DNA of 64,000 nucleotides from Spirodela intermedia (Eukaryota; Streptophyta; Magnoliopsida; Alismatales; Araceae), in contig LR746264.1 in assembly GCA_902729315.2 (NCBI GenBank), forward strand, positions 4,489,878 to 4,553,877, in the 5' to 3' direction. The notes under the pieces were generated by a model, which was given only the letters and a program-made list of their open reading frames with translations, did not search any database and was not told the origin of the DNA. The position numbers and the translations under genes are program-made. This document shows positions 23,691 to 35,067 of the stretch, piece by piece (the stretch's first letter is position 1; every line of letters starts with the position of its first letter).

Positions 23691-24074
23691 CTAAGGACAT
23701 GCGAACCCGATCGGCAGGGTCACGTTACATGAATTCAGAAGAAGCCTGATATCGCCTGGGATGGCAATGTTGATACCCAGGATCTTCGCTCTGACCGCAA
23801 TGCAAAGGCATGTAGCGGCCTGGTTCGCTGACAGGGTTCTGATTAGAGAACAGCAGGGCCCGTTAGGATCTCCGATGCCAAAGATTTTCAGGATGAACAG
23901 CACCGGGCGGCAAATAACTAGGGATAACACGTTAATAACACAGCCAATAAGCGAAATGGGTTGTGGAGGAGGTGGAGGCAACGACACCGGGACAGGGCTT
24001 TGGCCGGAAACTAATGAAGAGAACAGCAAATGGAAGATGAGGAGAGCAGCTGTGACATGAGATTTTGAAGCCAT
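23691..24074 (-). CDS. Secreted eight-cysteine protein, hydrophobic-seed/HyPRP (lipid-transfer-like) family
   Basis: An intronless gene of 127 residues. The start is an ATG in strong context (A at -3, G at +4). A hydrophobic signal peptide covers about residues 1-25 (MASKSHVTAALLIFHLLFSS), followed by a short proline-rich stretch (LPPPPPQP). The rest is the eight-cysteine motif: C, C, CC (GPCCSLI), CLC, C, and the terminal C in GFACP. The block IRTLSANQAATCLCIAVRAK followed by LGINIAIPGDI matches the hydrophobic-seed-protein/DC2.15-type fold rather than classical nsLTP1. Such proteins are exported to the cell wall or surface and are thought to bind lipids or act as cell-wall linkers; the exact ligand is unknown. 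All eight cysteines and a normal length indicate an intact gene. It stands alone here, with no tandem paralogue in the window. Confidence 0.9.
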   Translation of the reverse strand: MASKSHVTAALLIFHLLFSSLVSGQSPVPVSLPPPPPQPISLIGCVINVLSLVICRPVLFILKIFGIGDPNGPCCSLIRTLSANQAATCLCIAVRAKILGINIAIPGDIRLLLNSCNVTLPIGFACP

Positions 24075-24131
24075 AATGAGTCTGCTAATAGAACACCTAA
24101 GAGCGGAGGATTGGAGGAATGGGGAGGGTGA

Positions 24132-24139
24132 ACTTATAG
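24132..24139 (-). promoter_or_regulatory. Probable TATA box of the eight-cysteine gene
   Basis: CTATAAGT on the minus strand lies about 58 bp upstream of the ATG at 24074. Transcription would start near 24105, leaving a 5' UTR of about 30 nt, normal for small plant genes. No other TATA-like sequence is as well placed. Confidence 0.55.
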
Positions 24140-26360
24140 TTCTCGTTCTAACAGCAGCGAGAGGTGACTCTTCCAGGAGTTTCTTTCTTGAAAATTTAGC
24201 AGATACAACCGACAGTTGGCTGCTGGAATTGATTGGAGCCGTAGTAGGACTTTCGGGCTGTTATCAGGCTTACGTTTGCTGGTCTTATAAATCCGTTGAC
24301 TATCTCATTTATTGGACCGCAGCTACAACTACGTGGTGCGTAAGGCGGGGAGACGATTTGGAGGCCGACCTCTTCAATGAAAAGATTTATTGAAAATAAG
24401 ATTATGTATAGGTGCATTCCATGTCGCATTTCTTACGTAGCTTAAGCTCGTTGAAGAATCTTGGATTCTGAGGTGAACGGATGCTCGACGTAGAACGAGA
24501 TGTACCGGTATAAGAGGATTGTATTAATGTTTTCTACTTCCAAGATGTCGAGCGCTTATGTTGTTGCACGGATCTTCTTGACTAACAGTGAACAAGGACT
24601 ATTATCTCCACAATAATATATCCTGTTTGCAGTTGTTAAGCTTATTGTACCGGGAACGAAAATATGCTAAATTAAGGGGTTAGCTTCCTGATCCGCAGCG
24701 TTGACTGTCTGTCGCTATTGATTAACGCAAAAATTTGGAAATGGTAATACAGCTTGGGTTCACACTGCCTTAGGACAAGAAAATCTTTTCTTTTATTTTT
24801 CTCACTAATATTATTTATGGTCAACCCACCCTGAAATTAAGGATGGAGTCATGGTCCACCACATTCCCAACTACTTTTACCCGTCATAATGATTTTTAAT
24901 TGAAAAGTCATATTGAGATTCTGCTTTGACTGTCCACAATCACCAAATTGGCTTGACTTAAGGGAATGATGGCAAGTTGACTTGGGGGACCGGCAGACAG
25001 CAGTGCATGCACGGCATTGCTTCAGCTGACCAGCTAAACGCCAGCCGTGGGTTAACATGCCACTAATCGCATCCCGATGGAATGTATGCATGCAGTAAGT
25101 TTTGAATCCGTGGGGAGTGGGATAACCAGGCGTTCACGCCTCAAAAAAGATACTTGTCCCCGGTAAAAGAGCTCATCGTTAATCACGGTCTGACTACAAG
25201 AAAGGTGAAAAATATTAGCTTGCCTTCTATTTAACTGCAAGACGATGGTTCTTCATAAAAATCTGTGAGGAGCCTCCCATAGCTATGTCAAAACCTTTGC
25301 CTTTTGCACTCGCCTTCTGCGTAGTATTTAGCTGTTGGAGGATGGTGATGGGTTGATTGTGGTAATCTGTCTGGATTAGTGATTGAGCCTTGCAAGATTT
25401 TATAGCCTGTGATATTCACATATCGTAAGAGCTTAGTTTGCTTGTTAAAGTCACCAACTAATGATTGTCCATGATTAATCCCTCAAGAATCTAAGAATAA
25501 GATTCTCCACTATAGCAATTACATTGTTTTACATTTCTCAAACATTAAAAACTGTTATACAATTACATCCTTAGGCTCTTGTCTCAATGCTTAGAGAAGT
25601 CACGTGCCACATTTTCAAGAACTCCTATATTCTATATAAATATACTTGAGTAATTCATGTGCTTAGGTCAATCTAGACCTTTCAATTTCAAAGAAATTAG
25701 TTGGGGGCTAATCCTATCTGGTGACTTTAGAACTATGAACTTAGAAAATCACTATTTTAGGAAATGTTTGGTGTGTGCTAAAGCCCTAAATCTAGTGGAG
25801 CATGAAGGATGGCATCTTCATATATTTTAGTTTACATTTTTGACCTAATTAATTAAGGTATGCAAGTAAAAAAATAATAGGATTTTGAGAAGCTTAAACC
25901 ACCTTTTCCCTCTCCATTTTTTTTGCCCTTAGTATGTCAAAAATCTAAAGATGGGTCTTGAAAAATGGAAGGATTTGCTCTTAAGGGATCCCTTTCTATG
26001 ATCACCCTCCCTGTCCCTTGAGGCACATCTTGTGGGGGGTGGTGTGGAACAATGAAAAAAAGGTATAATTAGATAGGGGTCCTTGAAAACTAGGAATTAA
26101 CAAATATCCCTTGGAAGTATATCTAATAACCTATGTATTTCAAGAACTGATTCAACCAAAATATGTACTTAAAAAATGCAATTTTTTAAAGTACATATTT
26201 TGGCCAACGGGGGAAGCCGGAGTGGCCAACGGTCATATCTCCGACGGTCGCGCTAACCCATCTTGCTTCCTCTCGGCTTTCTTGCCCCCCCTCTCCTCTT
26301 CTCTCTCTCGTGCAGAGGAAGAAGGAAGATAAGAGGGAAAACTGCGGATTGGGAGGTGAG
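24140..26360. other. Intergenic region between divergent genes
   Basis: This 2.2-kb stretch separates the minus-strand eight-cysteine gene from the plus-strand glycosylase gene and so should hold both promoters. It is AT-rich with scattered short frames and no coding motif. A pyrimidine-rich tract at about 26280-26312 just before the glycosylase start fits a plant 5' UTR. No repeat or RNA gene was recognised. Confidence 0.5.
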
Positions 26361-28269
26361 ATGACGACTGGAGGAGGAAGACATGGTGCGGAAGAGGACC
26401 CGGATTTCGATTTCGACTTGGAGCGGAGCAGCGGCGTGGTGGAGGTAAGTATGGCTGTGGAAGACCCGGATTTCGATTTGGAGAGGGCTGTCTGCAGCCA
26501 CGGGCTGTTCATGATGGCGCCCAATCGATGGGATCCCACCACCCGCACCTTCCAGCGACCCCTCCGCCTGCGCTGCTCGTCCTCTTCGTCCTCCCCCCTT
26601 TTCGTCGTCGTCCGCATCTCCCACCCGTTCCCCAGGCCTTCTCTCCTCCGCATCTTCGTCTTCGGAGCGGACGCTCTCTCCCTTCCCCATCAACAGTCCT
26701 TGCTGGTACAGTCCCACCTCTCTCTCTCTACTCTCTCTAGAAGCACGGGCCTGATTTTTCCGGTTATTACAGGCTCAGGTCAGGCGGATGCTTCGGATCA
26801 GCGAAGCGGACGATCGGGCAGTGAGGGAGTTCCACAAGGTTCACCGTGTCGCCAAGGAGAGGGGCTTCGGGCGGGTTTTCCGATCACCCTCGCTGTTTGA
26901 AGACATGGTCAAGTGCATCCTTCTCTGCAACTGCCAGTGAGTGACTACTCCTCTGCCAACCAACCTCATTCACCACCTACCCCCTCAAATGAAATAATGA
27001 TTAATTATGGAAAAATGAAGCGTTTCTGCGCCCATTTCAGCACTAGCTTCGCTTGAATCCTATCGTTTGCATTGTTTGATTGAGTTCTTCATTTCCTCGC
27101 AGCAATCTGCGTGCCTTGCTTAGAGATGCATGAATTCTTGTCGCCATGCTCTTTTTATGCAATTAGTCTAGAAGAACTTCGACCGCCATGGCTGACTATT
27201 CTGATCCAGGTGGTCAAGGACTTTGTCGATGGCCAGAGCGCTATGTGAACTTCAATCAGAGTTAAAAGATGGCTCAGTCGTCAAGAATCTTCAGCCGAGG
27301 ACCCCTCAGAAGAAAGAACTCAAAAGAAAGAACTCTCGTCAGGAAAAAAGCAAGCTCAGGTTAAGTTTTGTGGGGGAAGAAGCTGAAGCATCATCAACAT
27401 GTGGAACTTCAGGGAACTCTGGTGACGACCTTCATCAATATCCAAAACGGCAGAGGTTTGACTCAAGCATCAATCACAAACCTCGTCAACTCCTGGGGAT
27501 AACTGATGCAGAAGAGATTCTCTCTCCTCTCCTCTTACCTGAGATTGGAGATTTTCCTAGCCCCGAAGAACTGGCGGGTCTTGATGAAAATTTCCTGGCA
27601 AGACGCTGTGCTCTTGGGTACCGAGCAAAGCGCATACGATCACTTGCTCGAGCCGTAGTGGAGAAGAAGATCCAACTAGACGAACTTGAAGAAACATGTG
27701 ACGTATCGGATCCATCAAGCTATGAGCAACTGAATGAAAAATTATCTTGTTTAGATGGGTTTGGTCCTTTCACATGTGCCAATGTCCTCATGTGCATGGG
27801 ATTTTATCATAAGATCCCATCAGACTCTGAGACTATTAGGCACTTGAGGCAGGTGGGTGGCCCTTTTTTCTTCCATTTTCTTGACACTCTTCTCCAAAAT
27901 TGTATCCTGATGCTTCATGGAATTTTTCGAATGCTCCATGCAGTTCCATTCACAGAGCTGTGCCACCATTAGAATGGTTGACAAGCATGTTGATGATATA
28001 TATGGAGAGTTTGCTCCCTTCCAATTTTTGGCTTACTGGTATGAATCATTCCTTCCCAGAGTTTCTCTCTACTAGTCATCTTAACTTCACTTTTTTGGGT
28101 ATAATTGTTGTATATTTATTCTCTCTTTCTTTTGTTTTTAACCAGGTCTGAGCTGTGGAATTTTTATGAGCAAATGTTTGGAAAGACAAGCGAAATGGCC
28201 CAATCTGACTATCAACTCATCACGGCAAGCAATATGAAGGACCAGAGGATGATCAAAAGGCAGGGTTGA
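26361..28269 (+). CDS. HhH-GPD superfamily DNA glycosylase-like protein
   Basis: A base-excision-repair-type protein expected to act on damaged DNA in the nucleus; the lesion specificity is not known for this plant subfamily. Exons: 26361-26705, 26773-26936, 27210-27852, 27944-28038, 28146-28269, all GT-AG and in phase, giving 456 residues. The N-terminal part has LERAVCSHGLFMMAPNRW, typical of the plant family. The middle has MLRISEADDRAVREFHKVH and GFGRVFRSPSLFEDMVKCIL. The catalytic region has the helix-hairpin-helix LSCLDGFGPFTCANVLMCMG followed by IPSDSETIRHL, whose aspartate matches the catalytic position of the HhH-GPD motif. A Lys/Arg-rich insert (QKKELKRKNSRQEKSK) could act as a nuclear signal. 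The start is the first ATG of the open frame, G at -3; ATG 26451 is an alternative. The protein closely resembles the uncharacterised plant glycosylase family that includes Arabidopsis At3g50880 (recalled, not searched). Confidence 0.88.
26394..26486 (+). repeat. Internal duplication in glycosylase exon 1
   Basis: GAGGACCCGGATTTCGATTT-type sequence encodes EDPDFDFDLER (26394-26426) and again EDPDFDLER (26460-26486), in the same frame. Family members normally have one such segment ahead of AVC-HG. Between the copies lies a consensus donor, GAG|GTAAGTATG (GT at 26445-26446), directly followed by an in-frame ATG (26451). Confidence 0.8.
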
Positions 28270-28549
28270 GAGTATCCTTGGAAAACAGCCACTAATGGAG
28301 GTTCAAAGGGACTCCCCAACAACGCCATTTTCTCAGTGTTACCTGTTATCCAGCCTCTAGCAGAAGAGCTGCGGTTAGACTTTGCTGTGAATGCTCTTTA
28401 GGACAGGATGTGATCCTTGGAGTGAGCTGAAATATATCCCACCTCAGACGTTGGCATGTCTACAAGGTTGTTGGCCTGGATTCTGCCTATCGTCCCCATC
28501 CTTTGAGCTTTTCTGTGATCTTAGTGTGCTTCTGAAACGTGCCAAAAGA

Positions 28550-29370
28550 TATCTATGGGCAGGCATAGGCCATGGGCGGGTCGCCCCCTTTCTTAACAAG
28601 GACGTCGGATCTAGCAGGTGGGGGAGGATGCTACGCCTCCGACGTCATGGAGCAAGGTTCCTACTGGGGGCCTCAGTGTGCGCTTGAGCGGCACATAGGT
28701 GCGTGGACGTGCAGCGGACATGCCGTGGCTGGATGGCACGCATGATGAGTGCGGCAGCACAGCACAGTATGCGCTGCAGTGCATGGGAGGTGCCGGGGCA
28801 GGCGGTGGACTTTGCTAGTGTGGGTCAAGGCCCTTATGGGTCTCACTGGCTGCTAGCAGTGTGCGGCATGGCACCGAGACATGAGAGGCAACGTGCGGTG
28901 AGCGTGCGTGTGGGGCAGACGCGTGGTTGAGGCCGACTGCCGGCGGCCTGTGCGTGCAGCATGGGCATAACTGCCGGGGGATAACCAGCACGCGCCCCAG
29001 ATGTGTTGGGTGGCTGGTGCAAAGCGTGCTAGATAAGGAAGGCAGGACGTGGCCACGTCTTGCCTAAGGAAAGTATAGTTAGAGAAAGAGGTGGCCCATT
29101 CAATCATGGAAGGGGACAGACACCCCGGTTTCACCTCTACAAATGGGGGGGGAGGGGGGTGTGCCTTTGACTTGGTTGAGGTAGAGGCAACGAGACGAGC
29201 TCTCTCCCTGTCCTTCCTCACTTCTCCTCCTTGTGTTTGAGGATTGAAGTAGAAACCACCTTACTATGATACCTCTTGTTTATGATTCCACGAATTCTCT
29301 TGACGATTGGGGAAAGGAAGGGCTACTAAGGCCTCACATGAGCAATCTAAGCGTCTGTGTGACATCTGTC
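28550..29370 (+). mobile_element. GC-rich LTR-like block, probable retrotransposon remnant
   Basis: About 0.8 kb of GC-rich DNA stands out from AT-rich flanks, right after the glycosylase stop. Its downstream part is arranged like an LTR promoter/R region: a CTCTACAAATGGGG TATA-like motif near 29136, a CT-rich leader (ACGAGCTCTCTCCCTGTCC), then TTGTGTTTGAGGATTGAAG. No gag-pol coding, matching second LTR or primer-binding site was found, so a solo or truncated LTR is the best guess. Composition alone cannot exclude an unknown gene fragment. Confidence 0.35.
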
Positions 29371-30038
29371 CATTGACATTTCTACTTGTAACCTCGGTTA
29401 AGCATTTTTTTAATTAATATTTCTTGATATACATATATCCATGAATATATATATAGCAAAGCCTTTAAGAATGAGGTAACCATGCGTTGAAATGGTCAAT
29501 GTTGACTTTTCAAATCCATATATGAAGTTGTGGTAGAGAGGACATGGTTGACTTCTGCCAGGTCTCTGCTGTAGTTTGGTGACTGTGTGGGGTTGGTAAT
29601 TGGCAATAAAATATCCAAGGAAATTTGTGACCCAGTTTTTATTTGGAAATAGTTAAAAGCTATTTATAGAATAATAAAGGAAAATACTCCTGATAATTCT
29701 TCAATGGTAATTAATATTCAATATCTCCCATATGATTTCTGCCATTTGAGAACCCCCCTTTGCTCTAAGATGCATGAGTGGTTCTGCACTTAGCCTCCTC
29801 AGCTTCAGCTTATTTTGTTTTCCCCTTTGAACCTGAAGTTGCATCACTAAGACGGGTGGGTCTAAAGGAGGAAGCTTTAGCTTCCAAACATCTGGTTGAT
29901 ATGATTTTCAGTGGATGTATGTAGCTTTAAATTTATTTTTAATAGAAATGTAATATTCGATTTCATGGGCACCAGGAATATTTTACTCTGTTGGAGTATA
30001 ATTATTTGTCCTTTTTTATTTATTATTATTTTATTTAT
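29371..30038. other. AT-rich spacer
   Basis: AT-rich sequence with short T/A runs and no coding, RNA or repeat signal that I can recognise. Confidence 0.6.
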
Positions 30039-30599
30039 TTAAATCCCTATCCTCAGACTGATTTGGTCCGACCCAATTCGATTTCTAGAGTTTTTATCCT
30101 CCGGCAGAGAGATTTCCTCATAGGATGGTAATAGAGCTGAGCCGGGAGATATTTCTTTTCTGGCGGAGGTCGCCAGGTTGGAGTGGATAAGGGGGATCTT
30201 CGAAACCCTGGGAGGAGCTCGGCGACCAAAGCGGACGGCCGGAGAAGAAACTGGAGGGGCAGGAGGGAGAGCGTGGAGAGTTACCTGAGGGACGTGGGAT
30301 GATGCTAGCTTGATGAGGTGAGGAAATTTCGCCGCGGTTCCTTTTTTTTTTTTTTCTCTAGGTGGCCATTCGTTTGACGTGTAGACGGCGGCGACTGGTG
30401 GGGTGTTTGGGGGGGGGAGAGAGATTGGTTCGGGGTTCCTATGAGTTTGACGGCGTGGGCGGTTGCTGGGGAGCAAGTTTGGGGGAAGGGGGACCTGGGG
30501 TTGACTTCTTCTTTGGCTGTGTTTGCGGGGAACAGCGGACGGGCTGTTGAATCTGTAGAAGTGTGGTTTATGTGGTCGGTACCTTGGGGTTCGTTCCAT
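30039..30599 (-). other. GC island with a 186-codon antisense open frame of unknown nature
   Basis: The frame starts at ATG 30597-30599 and stops at 30039. It is rich in Pro, Arg and Ser (for example SLPPPNTPPVAA) and has no domain I recognise. The minus strand has the pyrimidine-rich look of a plant 5' UTR, including a CCCAGGGTTTCG string common in plant leaders and a potential donor CCTCAG|GTAACTC near 30283. The opposite strand also has open frames (30362-30668). The area may be a bidirectional promoter/first exon for the BOD1-type gene on the plus strand, a minus-strand non-coding transcript, or a decayed element. Confidence 0.3.
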
Positions 30600-33081
30600 G
30601 GTAACAAGCCATCGTACCTCTTAATATCATCCATCAGAGGTGATGTCAAGCTTCTCGGAAGAGTTTGAAGCGTTCTTCCTTTCAAGGGTTGAGGAGATGT
30701 ACTATGGGCACGTCAATGAAATTATGAGGAGATTATAGTTGCTATGAGGCATCACAGAAATGTGTGAAACATTTGAGGGAAAACCATCGAAAGGGTCCTG
30801 CGGTTTGTTCACGTCAATGAAATCATGAATTGTCTATGATCGAAAGCAGTTATGATGAGATGATTCCTTGTTTCCTGGAACACACATGATACCTTGGGTA
30901 AAATAAGGTTAGGGCTGTCAGAGCAGTCTGGGAGCACTTCAAAGTCTGCGGTGTTGATGCAGTCCGTCAACTAGGCATTGGGATTCAGAAGGCGAGAGAC
31001 AATCCTTTCAAGTCATTGGGGGAGTGGGGTCTAAATGCTGTCACAAGGTTATGCCAGAGGTCTATTTATGCTGTCGAATGATAACTTGGCTGGAGCTTTC
31101 TGGGAGGCTTTTCACTATCCCTGGGATTCAAGGATGGTAAATTAGGTCGTCAGGAGGTTTTTAGTTTCAGTGTATGGTCCCTGTGACTACAGAGACATGG
31201 GTGAATTTGTGTATTCAGGAATTGAGAGGGTTGAAAGAGGCTGTCGTAAGATATGGAGGGTGGGAATATAAATATTTGGTCAGTTGATCCGAGATTATCC
31301 TGTTGCATCGAAACTATTAGACTAATTGGATGGATTTGTGCTCTCTTCCGAATGTCACTGAGTATTCTCGAAATCTGATGTGTAAGGCCTCACACGTTTT
31401 GTCACGAACCATCTTCTTATTTGACTTAATACGAGGGGCAGCAGTAAATTAAAGATAATTTTCAGGTAAGCAAGAACTTTGATTTCATTGAAAGGGTTTG
31501 CTGAAATAATCACAGATAGAATGGCCTTAATAAGAAGCTTAGGTGGCAATGAGCAACGTGTTATAATGGAATCAACTGGGAAAGTGGGAATTATTAAGAA
31601 AGCAATATCAACGACGCATCTTAAGCAGGAATCGTAGCTTTTAATGTGCCACCTTGGCAGAAAAATAGGATGGGTAGGAATGGATCTTACCCACGTAGGC
31701 TAGTGGCCTTTCATTGAAGTATATTTTCTTAGCAGGCAAAGGCAAAATGTTGGTACTTGCATGCATAGAGCATTGTTGCTGCGAGTTCGCCCTGTTTATG
31801 ATGGGGAACAGGGCTCTGTGAACAGAACACATATTTTTGTTATATCATTCATATGGGTCATTATTTCATTAAGTATTTAGATTTGCAAATAAAATTATGT
31901 GAATCTTTTTGTCGTTTTCGATGTCAAAAAAATTTAGATTATTTATTATTGAAAATTGGGAAGAGGCACCAATACTGCACCTTGTGTTGCCAAGCCAGTG
32001 GGAGCAGTATTGTTCTACTGAATTGCCTCGGTTTTGATATGACATTTGACGAAGAGGTTAGGTAAAGTGGTTGAAGGAAGAAGGTAAAAACACAGCCTAT
32101 TTTTGTTCCATAGCGATCTTTAGGACAATGAATTGGATGGGTTGAATCCATCTGGGCAAGAGATAATTCCGGGTTAATAGTTTTTTTTTTCTCAAGGCAC
32201 CATCATTAGACTTTTGATTGATTTATTCAGTAAGAAGATTCTTTGAGGATCCAGGTCAATATCCATCACTTGTTCCCAAGTTGAAGTGCTTATCAGTTCC
32301 TGCTCAGAGTAGGAAGTAAAGACATGTGATGGTATTGATGCTAATAAATTCTGCAGTTTGGATGTCTTTTGATGAATTTTTTCTCTTTGGATGATTTTCC
32401 TTTGATTTTTTGCTTTGGTGTTTGGGTTATCATATAGGTCATTAAAAGGCTTTCTTTACTGAGTCCCATGGAAGGCATCTCTTAATTCAAAATTTGAATT
32501 CTAATTTCATTCTTACCTCAAAAAGCAATGAGTGTGGAAGTGTTTGGATTCAAATAAATTGGCAAGCAAAGTGGGTGTTGAAAAAATATCAGGAATATGA
32601 TGGCTAGGAGATTGAGTTAGATTATTTGGTGGGAGGAACAATGCAAGATAATTTCCCCTTATGTCTGTTAATCTCCCCACTCTCCTATAATAAGGAAAAA
32701 GAAATACTTAATGATCAAAGTTAATATTCATCAGATTTATATTAGAAAACTCTGAGAACGTGTTAACCAGTCTTTCTTTTAGAAGTTATGGCAATGGGGC
32801 AACAATGTCTTAGTGACTGGGTTGTGTTTCTGTAGTCGTATTTGAGGACCACACTGGTCTATCAAGAAATCTTGGAGATTACGGGAATGTGGCCTGATTC
32901 CTTCTCCTTTCCTTATGTTTTTTTGGCCACAGGCATAGTTCTTGCTCACAGTACGCTGATTTTCTTTGACCGTGTATTTTTGTTTTTCAGACGAATGGTA
33001 CATTAGCGACATCGAGATTTTGTGTTCTGTGTACGTGATCTTCAGTTGCATAGGCATCATTGGCTGTGGTAATTGGGTTTC
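30600..33081 (+). other. Probable 5' UTR intron of the BOD1/SHG1 gene
   Basis: No coding exon is supported. A strong acceptor TTTTTGTTTTTCAG ends at 32990, 91 bp before the first ATG of the BOD1/SHG1 frame, and an in-frame TAA (33070-33072) precedes that ATG. This suggests a 5' UTR exon from 32991 preceded by an intron, whose first exon may lie in the GC island near 30.3-30.6 kb. Around 30709 and 30810 a CACGTCAATGAAAT string is repeated about 100 bp apart. Low-level coding-like stretches at 30.9-31.3 kb are riddled with stops and were not identified. Confidence 0.45.
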
Positions 33082-35067
33082 ATGTCAGTAATGGGCTCCC
33101 CTATGGTGTCTCCTGAGGATGTCCTGGAATCACTGATGAATGATGGGACAGTTGATTCTATCAGGTTGAAGATAATCAATCAACTGAAGGCTAACGTAAG
33201 TCTTGCCTTTCAAGATTTGGGCCCACTTATAAATCAGGCATGCGGTACAGTTCGTTCCGGTTTTTGCATGCAGATTGTTAGTACAATATGATTTTACAGC
33301 GACTGTGGATTGTAATCATGTTTTCCATTTTTTGCTTTGGTTTGCTCTTTACCTGCAGCTCGTTCATCAAGCCTTATTTCTTTAAATGGTTTTGTGCTGA
33401 CTTAGACTAGGTTATGTTTACAGAAATAGCCTGTGCTTTAACTTTGAATCTATGAGATTATTCTTGACATGCCTGCGACCCGGTATGGCTACAACTGAAC
33501 CTACTATGTCATTGGACCATAATTATAGGATGAAAACTCACTAGGAAATCATCATTGGGAGCAGAGACTAGCAGATTCAAGTTACGATCTATCCATAGAT
33601 AATGTCCAATACATATACCGATCAGTGGTAAAATATTTGGCCCATGTACATTGGTAGGGTATTTTTTATTTGATTCTAGGAGTAAATCTTTCTCTATTCT
33701 GGCAGTGGAATAATACAGTCGCTCCACCCTTCTGGGAACTCTGGAGATATTCTAGACAATCTTTCAGCATTCAGATTTTTAGCAATAGCTGAAATCCCAT
33801 AGTTCTATTTTGGAGTCCTGCCGAATTTGAATCGGTGGCGGAAAGGCCTCAGATAGGGCATTTGGACTCCAACTCCAGTTTTTGGAACATCATCCATTGA
33901 GTCCTGGGCCTATACTTTCTTCTCACGATGAGGATTTATCTTCTGATATTCTGCATCAGATATTGGGCATGGCATAGACTCTTTAGCGATCTTAAAAATT
34001 CGGATGGCATTTTGCTCGCTGGAAAGCTTTTAAATTTTCCTTCATCATTTATTGTCCATTAAACAAACATTCGGTCTATATCATATACTACACTGCATCG
34101 GAGGATTGTTGTCAGGGAATGGTCGGATGGTAGGTTTGGGTCTGTCCTCGGAAGACATGCTAGATCTTGAAGACCAGGTCTGGCTTGCCCGCATATCTGA
34201 TTTATTACACGGATAATTAGGGAACCCAGTTAGAATTCAGAAGAATATCACAAAATATGCATTCTTTTGGGTTTTGTCTTTTTTTAGAATTCGTCTCCAA
34301 GTGAAAATCATATGAAATCTCGGCCAATTTGCTGAATTTTGGTGAAAACTTGATTGGCAAACCGCGTCACCGTTGCAGTGGGTTCTAATCCCGTATTCTC
34401 ATTTCTCTCCTGGGTGGTGCAGGAAGAGCTCAAGAACTATACAATCTCAATGGTCGAGCGGAGTAAAGTGCTTAACACCCCTGGTGCAGAGAAACAGACC
34501 AAGCGCGAGCTGTTCGATGCGCTCCGGCAGGAACTAGAGTAAGCAGCTTAATGACACTTATTTCTCTCAAACTTGCATTAACTCGGAATTAAACTTGGTT
34601 TTCGTCGAAGGTCTAATTTCTTAAAGAGGAAGCTACCATTTTGGGCTGGGTCTTAACTCTGCTGGCTAGCAATTTGCAGAACTTCAGTGCTTGAGAAAGC
34701 CTCGAGAGCTGTCTGGGAGTTGATCCTTGACGACAAAAACTTGGGGAAAGAGATCAGCGACACTGTGGAGAGAGTGTATAAGAAGCTGAGCGGCTGCGAG
34801 CAGACAGTTCTTCCCACCCCCAGCAGCCATCCTCCTCCGACTGAGAGGGGAGGGGGCGAAAAGGAGTATGCGAAGGAGAAAGAGGCTCTGGATTCCTCGG
34901 GAAAGAAGGGATCTCAGGTGGAGGCTGGCGGGCCAGGGAGAGAGGGCGAAAGAGAGCTGCCTATGGATGTAGACGCCTCAACCTCAAGGAGGAAGCGAAG
35001 CTTCAGTGAGATGAGCTCGCAGTCCATGGATGTAGACTCTGTCGAAGCCTTCTCCTCTGGACCTTAA
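33082..35067 (+). CDS. BOD1/SHG1 (COMPASS-Shg1) domain protein
   Basis: Three coding exons, 33082-33195, 34423-34538 and 34680-35067, with GT-AG introns in phase, giving 205 residues. ATG 33091 in the same frame has better context (G at -3 and +4) and may be the real start (202 residues); an in-frame stop lies just upstream. The first 100 or so residues form the helical BOD1/Shg1 domain: PEDVLESLMNDGTVDSIRLK, VLNTPGAEKQTKRELFDALR, SVLEKASRAVWELILDD and LGKEISDTVERVYKKL. In yeast Shg1 is a subunit of the Set1/COMPASS H3K4 methyltransferase, and animal BOD1 inhibits PP2A-B56 at kinetochores; the plant role is not established. The C-terminal half is low-complexity, with PMDVD and SMDVD repeats around a basic SRRKR patch that could be a nuclear signal. 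Compact and apparently intact. Confidence 0.87.

Noticed and set aside
23761-24060. Plus-strand frame over the eight-cysteine gene
   Set aside because: Antisense shadow; the minus-strand product has a signal peptide and all eight cysteines.
26310-26360. Upstream extension of glycosylase exon 1 to 26310
   Set aside because: The extension would start with GTG, not ATG; the first ATG of the frame is 26361.
26186-26717. Long minus-strand frames (154-155 codons) over glycosylase exon 1
   Set aside because: They are antisense shadows of a GC-rich coding exon and lack any motif.
28391-29221. Frames in the GC-rich block after the glycosylase stop
   Set aside because: No motif in any frame; better explained by composition of an LTR-like repeat.
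33073-33081. Start of the BOD1/SHG1 frame at 33073
   Set aside because: That codon is TTG; the first ATG is 33082.
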